DNA of 64,000 nt, from contig RDEW01000063.1 in NCBI GenBank assembly GCA_011109175.1, positions 187,779-251,778 of the forward strand, given 5' to 3'. The position numbers and the translations under genes are program-made. Source of the DNA: Dicyema japonicum. Its lineage: Eukaryota; Dicyemida; Rhombozoa; Dicyemidae. Below, in pieces: positions 56,268 to 64,000 of this stretch (the stretch's first letter is position 1; each line of letters begins with the position of its first letter). The notes beneath the pieces were generated by a model. The model did not search any database. It had not been told where the DNA came from and saw only the letters and a program-made list of their open reading frames with translations.

Positions 56268-57080
56268 ATGTCACGCTTGTTTGTTAAGACATCTGTTGAA
56301 TATGATAATCTCAAAATTATTCTGGAAGGAGGCTTACCTTCTGATGTGCCTTCATATGCTATGTGCAGGATCCGAAAAAAGTCCAAGAGCTTCGTTCTTA
56401 AAGGAGGAAGAATGTATCTAAAAGACCCAGAAGGCGATAAATTGGTTATTGTTTCGGACAACGTTGAGGAAATGAAGTTTGTCGCTACTCAAATTCATGA
56501 TTTAACACATTGTGGCCTAAACATCCTAGAAACATATGCAAAGAACGATATTTTTTGTAAAAAGAGATGTTGTTCCCAGTTGTGAGACACGTCTTTTTGC
56601 CAGAAGTCTTAAGGAATATGAAGAAAATCATTGCAACTCGGCCCAATGGGAGATTTCAAATAAATTTAATCGATCTTAAAAGGTATCAGTTTTTTTACAT
56701 TCTCTAGGTTTAGCGAGTATAATGATGGTTATTCGTGTTAACGGCTATTGATATTTATTCAAAATATGCTGTTACAAAAAGCTTAAAGAAAAAAAGTGGT
56801 TGCTGACAACCTTGAGGATATATTCATGGATTATGGACCATGTTATTATTTACAGTCGGACAATGGCTCCGAGTTTAAAAACTCACATGTCACTGCAATT
56901 TGCAAGAACATTATTCAAATTCATTCACGTCCAAACAAGCCACGTGGTCAAGGTATACAATTGAATTATTTTTATTTTAGGAATTGTAGAAAGATAATCA
57001 GACAATCACTCGAACTTTGTGGAAGATGTTATCGGATGATCCAAATAAATGTTGAAAAAAAGAGGCATCAAAAGATTTAA
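56268..57080 (+). pseudogene. KRBA2-like retroviral-type integrase gene (locus 2), with introns
   Basis: From an ATG at 56,268: RIRKKSKSFVLKGGRMYL, the integrase zinc region (IHDLTHCGLNILE, then CKKRCC), FQINLIDLKR, a 25-nt intron (56,683-56,707), FSEYNDGY, LTAIDIYSKYA with the first Asp, VADNLEDIFMDYG, LQSDNGSEFKN with the second Asp, HSRPNKPRGQG, a 28-nt intron (56,953-56,980) and IVER with the catalytic Glu, then NQTITRTLWKMLSDD. So all three D-D-E residues are present, but frameshifts break the frame at about 56,580, 56,735, 56,795 and after IVER. The intron after DLIDLKR sits at the same codon as in locus 1. The copy runs into the LINE at 57,085. Because it has introns it cannot be a recent retro-copy. 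Confidence 0.78.
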
Positions 57081-57084
57081 TCCA

Positions 57085-59455
57085 ATTCTCCCTTATGTAG
57101 GCTACATGATGAAGCAGTTGTGAATGGTTTCTTAGTCACAAAGGTCACGCGAATGTTCAGAGGATCGCAAGCCATGCCAATGGCGAAGATCTTGATTAAC
57201 AGTAAACCAGAGGCCACATCATTAATGCGCTGTGGCTTCTTCATTGGAACAAACAAGATCTCTTGTGAGTGGAAGAGAAGAGGACAGCCCATCTGCTACA
57301 ACTGCCAGCAGGTCGGTCACTTTGCACACCAGTGCACGGGAAAGAAGAAATGTTTCCGTGGCGCGGGAGAACATGACACCTCCAAATGCAAAGAAATCTA
57401 AAAAGAAACTTAGAAATAGTGCTGGTGAACGCCCGATCCCTGAAGATGAGGCGTGATGACCTGGCACTACTCATGTCGTCCACCAAGATTGACATCCTGG
57501 TGGTCAATGAGAACTCGAAAATTTCTTCGCAGAGAACAACTTGTCTATCCTAGTGGGGGATCTGAACGCCAAGAACACTAAATATGGATGCCTCAGAACC
57601 AACGAAGATGGAATCAGGTTAAGAAGACTAAGTGACAAGGCAGGCTTCGAGGTAATGACCTCGGAGAAGCCAAATCACTACTCGTACCACGTCGGAGACA
57701 TGCTTGGGGTCTTCCTGGTGTCACCACTACTATGCACTTATGTGGAGCAACCAATGATCATGCAGGACATCGGGAGCCACCACATCCCACAAGAAATAAC
57801 ACTAAACCTGGCTCCAGACACCACCAATGTTTACTGACTACGACCTATCAAGACTAAATTGGGAACACTATAGAAGATACATATCTAGAAACCTCAAAAA
57901 CTGGAAGGATGGACCTTATTCCCGAAATGATGTTGACAACATAGACAGAGACCTCTCAATTATGATGGAGAGATACTTTCACTTTACGCAAGGAGGAGAA
58001 CTACAAAGACCAATCATGGGAAGAGCATCAATCTCTCCCATCATACATTATCTATGATTAATGAAAGAAACCGCATAAGGAACAAACTCAGAAGATGTGT
58101 TGACTAGATGACCGACCATCTAAAAATAATCAAAAAAATCATTGAAGAGGGAACAAGACTGTCCCACAACATTTGAGGAACGAGGCAAGCAAACTAAATA
58201 CGAAAGACCCCTCGTTCTGTAAGTTCTACAAAGATTAACCGCCCAGAACATGAAGGATACAAAAATCTCTTTGACCAAATCAGAAGGAGGATCATGCTCT
58301 ATGGAAGAAGCTCCAGCTATCTTTAAGAAGCAACTGGAGCATATCCAGGGGGTCAACCCAATGGAGCTAATCCCAGGGGAAAAGTTGAAAGCTACAGAAG
58401 AACTCCTAACGTACTCTCTGGATGATCTTAATGACACCGAAATGGAGATAACGACAGAGGACGTTGTAAATGCGATCAGAACATGCACGGCCAACGCCCC
58501 TGGATCTGATCATATAAGTATGAAATTGTTCAAGGAAGGGCCGGATGATCTGCTGCTTGTGCTGAAGAATCTATTAAACGCGAGTATTACTCATGGATAT
58601 GTCCCAATACGATGGAAATGTTCTATTATCAGAATGGTACTCAAACCGAGAAAGTCGGGGAAGAACCCTCTCAACTATAGACCGATCAGCCTCATTTGCT
58701 ATATATCCAAGTTTGCTAGCGAATTATCCTCAAGAGGCTGAACGAGCACATAGAAGAGAGTGGTTTCCTTCTCGCAGAACAATGGGGCTTCAGACCTGGA
58801 AAATCCTGTACGGACTGCATCTACCAGATGCACTCGACGGTATTGAGAGGTCTGGAATTCAAGAGACAAGTCAACCTAGTATGTCTGGATCTGTCTAAAG
58901 TTTTTGATAGCGTGTGCCATGAATTCTTCCTACCAAGGTTAGCACCTGCGAATATCCATAAGAATCACTTCATATGGATAAAGAACTTTCTAACGGAACA
59001 CACTTCCCGAATACGTGTCGGAGCATATATGTCAAGAGATACTACATTGAAGAGGGGAGTTCCACAGGGCTCTATCTTGATCCCGCTGTTGTTCAATATA
59101 AGTTCCACCACATATGAACACAAAGATGTTGATATACGCGGATGACATTCTAATCATGGATACTTCTGGAAAATTCACTTTATCGGAAAATAGAATCAGG
59201 CTATTCGTTGATCAAGTTCAGGACTAATGCTCCAAGAGAGGGATGACACTCTCTACCGAGAAATCGAGCCATATGAGAGTCAGTCCCCTACGGAGGCATC
59301 GTGTACAGCCTTATTCACTTGGCATCCCAAAAGTGAATTCACTTCGGTACCTCGAGATAGTCATCGATGGAGAAGGTTCCTTCATGGAAGATATCAGACG
59401 AAGAAGGAAGAAAGCGCTACAAGCGCCTTTTAACTCCTATAATTCGCTTAAATAA
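57085..59455 (+). pseudogene. Jockey-like LINE, most complete copy
   Basis: ORF1 end: TSLMRCGFFIGTNKISCEW, then a CCHC knuckle CYNCQQVGHFAHQC (57,297-57,338) and a second Cys/His pattern, with a stop at 57,401. ORF2 follows closely: VLVNARSLKMRRDDLALL, IDILVVNE (about 57,420-57,510), ILVGDLNAKN (57,545), GVFLVSPLLC, a linker (DYDLSRLNWEHYRRY), RT with ANAPGSDHISMKLFKEGP (58,490), NYRPISLI, AEQWGFRPGKSC, VCLDLSKVFDSVCHE, RGVPQGSILIPLLFN and LIYADDILIMDTS with intact YADD (59,125-59,160), then SLRYLEIVIDGEG. Frameshifts separate these blocks about seven times. It starts where the integrase at 56,268-57,080 ends. Confidence 0.85.
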
Positions 59456-59922
59456 AGTTTGGTTCGTTCGTTAATAAGAAACCAGTCTTTTTTGAGTAAC
59501 TTGTGAGCAAAAAAATCGATATTTTATGTAGCGCATAGTTGCAAGTAGCGCTCGCGACACAATAGATTCATTCTAACATAGACTGGAATCCAACGAGTTG
59601 ATCCTTTTAATCTTTATTGTGGTGATAATTCTCGCCATGTGGTCCTACGTGGCTAATTGGTTGACTCTTCTTCTTCTTACTAGAGTGGCGTCGTGTAATC
59701 CTCCCAGTGCCAGTCTTGCACGAAAAAAGATCATTTGCTCTCTGAGTAAATCTACATTTTTATTCTGGGACTCTCGCTTGATGAATTCCCCAAATCACGA
59801 TACAGGATCATGTATTTATCCATGAAACTATCGGAGATGAGTGGAGCCACCTTAAACTGCACGATCCTGATCCACATACTTCGTATTTTTTCTCTTAAAA
59901 TATTCTTTTTCTTCCGAAATTA
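59456..59922. other. No gene; partial SINE family B on plus (59,630-59,790)
   Basis: 59,636-59,745 is the reverse complement of the SINE B body: CATGTGGTCCTACGTGGC, TAGAGTGGCGTCGTG, GCACGAAAAAAGATCATTTG. The third GCTCGCGACA word is at 59,550-59,559. Confidence 0.6.
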
Positions 59923-60296
59923 GTGTTTTGTGGAATTTCCTCTCCTTGCTACCTCTCTCCGATTAATCGTGAGAAATTCAACATTCTTATCGCAATTGAA
60001 GAAATTGTGATTCCAGATTTGTGGCCATCGGCATATTTCTGTTGTGGACGTTTCCTTGCCATTCTTCCTGTCTTCCTAATCAAGCAACACATTTCTCATC
60101 CAGATTTCTGCAAATCCGCCCTGGACGACAAAATTGCTTACGGGTAGAAGAGTTGGTTTTTAAAGAAGCCTCTCTTATTTCACAGATTGAGGAAATAGAT
60201 TTGTTGTCATACTTTTCGATTCGAGGGGCCAAGTTTGTAATAATTTTTCTTCGAAGGCCAGATTATAATGGTCTTTTTGAAGAAGAGAGTGCCTAA
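59923..60296 (+). other. Unrecognised overlapping frames
   Basis: Two plus-strand frames (59,923-60,147 with REKFNILIAIEEIVIPDLW and HPDFCKSALDDKIAYG; 60,021-60,296 with KEASLISQIEEIDLLSYFS) overlap. A 22-nt GT-AG candidate at about 60,146-60,167 would change the frame after KIAYG but leads to a stop. Not recognised; may be an eroded gene. Confidence 0.25.
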
Positions 60297-60443
60297 TAGC
60301 TGCACGAGTTCTTCCTTCTTACGTAGAGTCCGACGTGATCGGAATGACAGACCCTATTTTCGCCTGTTGAGTTTGTTCCCCCTCAATTAAACGGTCCACT
60401 AAAAAATGTTTTTGTTTGAGTTTTTGAAAATACTCTGTGCAGT

Positions 60444-60626
60444 ATGGACAAGCAAACTAGGTTAGAAAATACGAGGGAAAATCCTCTAGTTCGGATACGT
60501 CGAAATTTAATGTCACAGTCCAGATCTGCGAAACGGGAGAGCTGCGAGGTCAATGCTCAAAATAAGAAAAAAAAATTTTTTTCAGAAAACATTACATTGG
60601 AAGAAATTATTAATAATAGAATATAA
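60444..60626 (+). CDS. Hypothetical 60-aa basic peptide
   Basis: The ATG at 60,444 follows closely after a splice-acceptor-like TCTGTGCAG. The product is strongly basic with a lysine run (NAQNKKKKFF) and a helical end (ITLEEIINNRI). Unknown; could be a terminal exon. Confidence 0.25.
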   Translation: MDKQTRLENTRENPLVRIRRNLMSQSRSAKRESCEVNAQNKKKKFFSENITLEEIINNRI

Positions 60627-61099
60627 AACTTATTATATAGTGTCACGGCCCGTACGTTGATTCGGCCCACACATGGTCGAGGCTAATAAAATTACAAAAT
60701 TTTCTATAACAGAATCAACTTAAATATACCCAATAAGTTTACCTCTGGTATTAAATATTCTGTAGAACGCAAAAAATGAGAGAACCAAAATTAAATAATA
60801 AACCACCAAATGTCACAAAGCGATGGTAATCCTCGTGCTAAAAAAATTTTATTTTATTTAAAAAAGATAAAATCTAATAATTTAAATAACTACTAAAATA
60901 ACGAGTATAGCTTTAACCAAAATAATTAATTTAAGCCTTGTTTTTTATTCATATTATTGAAACTTTAACTCTAAACACTAACCCTAAAACCTTTAAATCC
61001 TAACCAAAACCCCTAAACATTAAACCAAACCCTTCAAGGTGTAAATTATTAGACATAATTAATTAATTTATTTAGCGTATTCGATCACTTTAACTCATG
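60627..61099. other. No gene; 78-nt G-free tract at 60,960-61,037
   Basis: Between 60,960 and 61,037 the plus strand has no G and reads as irregular C3-4/A2-4/T units (AACCCTAAAACC and similar). The rest is AT-rich. Confidence 0.4.
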
Positions 61100-61560
61100 A
61101 CCAGTGAATTCTTTCATCCTCATTGTTATTGAGAAAACAATTTTGGTTACTTCATAGATGGTGCAGTCAAGCTCATCGCCATGATCTCCTCTTTTAAGGA
61201 CCTTGTTACCAACTTTTAAAGTTTCTTCGTCATTTCTCCACCTTCTTTTTTCAATCATATTTTGTCCTGCTACTTGCGTATATATTCTACTCGTGCCTCC
61301 TCCTTTGCTTCATCCACTTTATTAGACAGAAAATTCGACAAATCCTCCGGAATTGCTTCTGTGGACACTTACATCCCATGAGTATGAAGAATGGCATTTG
61401 TTTCGTTGTCTCGAGTATCTAATTGTTGTAATCAAAAACAATTTTCTTTTAACTAATGAACATAACTCCCAAACTCTCCACTGGAAGCGGATGTAGAGGA
61501 AATCCATTTTTTATTGAATCTAAATTTATAATTTATTTTTTAGCTCTACTTGACTTTGTA
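61100..61560 (-). pseudogene. KRBA2-like integrase C-terminal fragment (locus 3)
   Basis: On minus, around 61,260-61,100, the translation reads EETLKVGNKVLKRGDHGDE, then CTIYEVTKIVFS, which fits the small beta-barrel C-terminal domain of KRBA2-like integrases (K-x-G-D-x-V...Y-x-V-x-x-I). Upstream frames (61,507-61,322) are shifted. The opposite-strand N-terminal piece at 61,922 begins 360 bases away, so the locus may be rearranged. Confidence 0.45.
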
Positions 61561-61921
61561 TCCGTGGAGCACGCGGTCCACCAAAGACATATTTGGCTCG
61601 AAGTTCCATTAACATGTTAGTCATCAACAACAAAAACAATCAGTCGCGTGTTAATAAAAGCGTGTTAATTATTTTTTTTAATTTAAATTAATTATTATTA
61701 AGAAACAATTTATTTATTAAAAACTAAGTATTTTGATACTGTACCCATTCTATATAGTCTTCAATTTTATTTTTTCCAAAAAGTGATTATTTTAAAATAA
61801 AAATAAATAGTTGTAATCTTTATCCAATAACGAACAAAAATATATAATTATTTTTTAAATGATAAAAATCATTGACCATGTGTTGGCCGCCGTGACATAT
61901 AGTTTTTTTTAAATATCAATT

Positions 61922-62170
61922 ATAATATATGGTTCAGGTGGTATCAACACAAGAAGCAATTGAAAAATTAAGATTTAAAGTGAATCGGGACAACAAGATG
62001 AATTCTTTGACTGGAGAGAAAGGGCAAAAATCAAACGATATGCTCAAAGTTTCAGTTTCAAGGAATCCACAGTCTACATTACTAAAAATGATGGTTGAGA
62101 GTTGATTCTTTGCATTGAGGAAGCTGAATTAAAATACATTGAAGTTGTATATTTGTTGATTTAAATTAGG
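61922..62170 (+). pseudogene. KRBA2-like integrase N-terminal fragment (locus 4)
   Basis: The translation WRERAKIKRYAQSFSFKEST, VYITKNDG, stop, ELILCIEEAELKYI aligns to RIRKKSKSFVLKGGRMYLKD and LVIVSDNVEEMKFV of the integrase at 56,268. One TGA interrupts the frame. The remainder of the gene is missing; a LINE lies 115 bases downstream. Confidence 0.5.
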
Positions 62171-62284
62171 CTCAACATAAACTAAATTACTTTGGATGTG
62201 ATAAATATATAGTTTATAGTCACTTATCATTTATAGACCTAGTGAAGTGGCTATTGTGGTCTATAAATGTGTTTATTATAAATT

Positions 62285-63297
62285 ATTAATTCTAACGAGG
62301 TCTAAATATCAGTGCACCAATACTCGTCACCTCAAAATTATTGTCTGCTCTGTGGATCTGCGTAAAGCCTTTGACTCTCTTCAGGAAAATCTTAACCAGG
62401 AAATTATTTGGACTCTCCATTAACCCCAATCTAAAACTCTGGCTTTCGAATTTCCTCAGAGAGTGAAGGGCCCGGGTTTGTATGGATGATACAAAATCAC
62501 TTTCGAGACTATTCCCAATGGTGTTCCGCAAGGCTCTCCTTTGTCCCCCGCCTTATTCAACCTTTTTTTGCCACGATCAGTTGATAAAGACGATCTTCTC
62601 CTCTCCTATGCTGATGACATTCTAATTGGATCCCGTGACCAGGATCTCCTAAAAGCCTCAGAAAGAGTTCAAAAACAACTACACGTGATTCAAAATTGGT
62701 TAATCCCCAACAGACTTGATATATCTCCTGAGAAGTCCTCCACATCCCTATTTACCTCAGACAAACGTCTTAGAAGACGGAACCTGCTCAAGAAAGCTTG
62801 GTTTGATCAAATCTATTTTTGGTGGCATCAGAACCCCTTTCCCAGCATTGAAACTACTACATAAACAATTCATTGAGCCATCTATCAGCTACGCCTGTGC
62901 GTCTTGGGGAATCAACCTATCCTGGACGAACAAACAGAAAATCAGTGATATTCAGTCCCTATCAGCTACACTATCGGCAAGCTGTGAGAACAGTCAGTCC
63001 CTACACCCACCTCTCTGCAAGACCTTATCGGACAAAATGGGAAGGGATTCGCCACATTGTGCCGAAAATCCAACTTACTACAATGCTTAATGGATTCGGT
63101 CTTACTAGAAGACTTTACATCACCCTCTTGTATTTCTTTAAAACCCTCCCGTCCTCAGAGAAGCTGTGTTGGATCTCGGAAGGTCACCGGAAAAAGATGA
63201 GTGACCTGAGGGAGCGACCGGGATCACCTAATTAGTTTAATACAATTAAATTAACTATTGGTGTTCTTGGGTTAAATAAATAATAATTAATTCTAAC
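62285..63297 (+). mobile_element. 5'-truncated LINE insertion with target-site duplication
   Basis: A LINE of the 45,150 type, starting inside RT (VCSVDLRKAFDSL, about 62,340) and continuing with GVPQGSPLSPALFNLF, SYADDILIGSRD (YADD intact), LDISPEKSSTSLF, YACASWGINLSW and a C-terminus ending at the GGGATCACCTAA context (63,221), followed by a (TAAA)n-type tail. The flanks share ATTAATTCTAAC (62,285-62,296 and 63,286-63,297), a 12-bp target-site duplication. At the 5' junction, 27 bases (62,297-62,323) are not LINE but an inverted copy of 63,684-63,710 in the neighbouring synthetase pseudogene. One frameshift near 62,780 and one stop upstream break the frame. Confidence 0.85.
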
Positions 63298-63299
63298 AA

Positions 63300-64000
63300 T
63301 TCTAAAGGAGAAACATTCACTGGTTTGTCATGGAAGACCACACATTTGGAGATTTTGGAAAAGTATGGATTTTTTTTAATTCAGAATGTCGATGTACTCT
63401 GAGGACATCATTATCGCAAAGGTAGACCAGACCTTTGGGACCTCGAACGGCCATTGAGGATGACTGCGAGTTCGAAAGAATGGTGGCCAAGAGAGAGGAC
63501 ATTATCGAACTCTTAAAGGTTGTCTTAGTGGTGATGGTAGTACAACAAATTCAAATTGGAGATAATAAATGATAAACCGGAGGAGAAGACATTTATTGTA
63601 TATAGATGTGGTGGGCTGATCGACCTTTGTCGGGGACCCCATGTGATGAATACGGGGAAGGTTTTCAACAACAAATCTTGAATGTATTGGTGCACTGATA
63701 TTTAGACCTCGTCACTTTCTGGAAGGGGAAAATTATAGTTTGCAGAGATTGTACGGGATTTCTTTCTCCTCAAAAGAACAGGTGGACCGGACTGTGATGT
63801 ACGACTACAGAAATGTGGGAAGGTACTATTTTATACCACGTGCAGCAACAAGAGCTTTTCTTCTTCCACCATTTGTCCTTAGGGTCTTGTTTTTTCTTGC
63901 CAAAGGGAGCAATTATCTAGAAAAGAGTGGTCTCCTTTATCCAGTCACAGTATGTGAAGAGAGTATTAAATGACGTCGTGTCCCCCAACATTTTAGCAGC
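63300..64000 (+). pseudogene. TARS1: Threonyl-tRNA synthetase pseudogene (5' part, runs off the window)
   Basis: Cytosolic-type ThrRS remnant. TGS-domain end: GETFTGLSWKTTHLEILEK, intron 63,363-63,384 (22 nt), MSMYSEDIIIAKVDQTF, then in other frames WDLERPL and EDDCEFERMVAKREDIIELLK. Next come intron 63,519-63,540 (22 nt), [24 protein letters not shown] (editing-site Cys and His), intron 63,684-63,705 (22 nt), HFLEGENYSLQRLYGISFS, DYRNVGR, intron 63,823-63,845 (23 nt), [17 protein letters not shown] and PKGAII. Lesions: two 1-nt shifts near 63,435-63,455, a TGA before the third intron, and a TAG where Tyr is expected (near 63,925). The family's next block after the TGS, including the first editing motif (H-x-x-x-H), about 65-70 residues, is missing at the DDC-EFER junction. 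So not functional. Confidence 0.85.

Noticed and set aside
1-64000. CRISPR arrays, bacterial operons, rRNA genes
   Set aside because: No regularly spaced identical repeats, no ribosome-binding-site-linked gene strings and no rRNA-like sequence; intron structure is eukaryotic.

Overview
This is an AT-rich, repeat-filled piece of a eukaryotic, very probably animal, nuclear genome. The diagnostic feature is intron size. Wherever a recognisable protein can be followed, its exons are separated by GT-AG introns of only about 18 to 28 nt, mostly 22 to 24. A complete Ubc13 (UBE2N)-type E2 at 41,019-41,564 carries four (22, 23, 22, 23 nt), and removing them gives a clean 151-residue protein. Animal-type genes (ZYG11/ZER1 family, A20/AN1 protein, UBE2N, KRBA2-like integrases) with introns this short point to a dicyemid mesozoan. 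That is an inference: no rRNA or mitochondrial marker is present.

Layout. 1-15,765: decayed retrotransposons (a minus-strand R2-like element at 742-3,003, several Jockey-like LINE fragments, an RLE-type LINE tail at 13,085-13,459), a KRBA2-like integrase pseudogene with a 28-nt intron, and long AT-rich stretches without recognisable genes. 15,766-36,482: a head-to-tail tandem duplication of about 10 kb. Each unit holds a minus-strand Jockey-like LINE, a plus-strand ZYG11/ZER1-like gene with 13 ultra-short introns, a tRNA-derived SINE, the 3' part of an R2-like LINE and more LINE pieces. The two ZYG11-like copies carry different frameshifts; unit B is almost open (one extra T in exon 1), unit A has several lesions.

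36,483-49,900: the two best single-copy genes, an A20/AN1 zinc-finger protein (38,589-39,041) and the UBE2N-type E2, set among a hAT transposase fragment, an in-frame LINE/unknown chimera, a Jockey-like LINE with a SINE inside it, and integrase pieces. 49,900-64,000: more LINEs (including a fairly long Jockey-like element at 57,085-59,455 and an R4/Dong-like tail at 55,230-56,203), further integrase-type sequences, a probable multi-pass membrane protein gene on the minus strand (about 52,935-53,510), and at the right edge a threonyl-tRNA synthetase pseudogene that lacks part of its editing domain and lies beside a LINE insertion with a 12-bp target-site duplication.

The host genes recognised here (E2 enzyme, ZYG11/ZER1 substrate receptor, A20/AN1 adaptor) all belong to ubiquitin biology, but nothing shows that they are functionally linked. 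No CRISPR array, bacterial operon, rRNA or convincing functional tRNA gene was seen.
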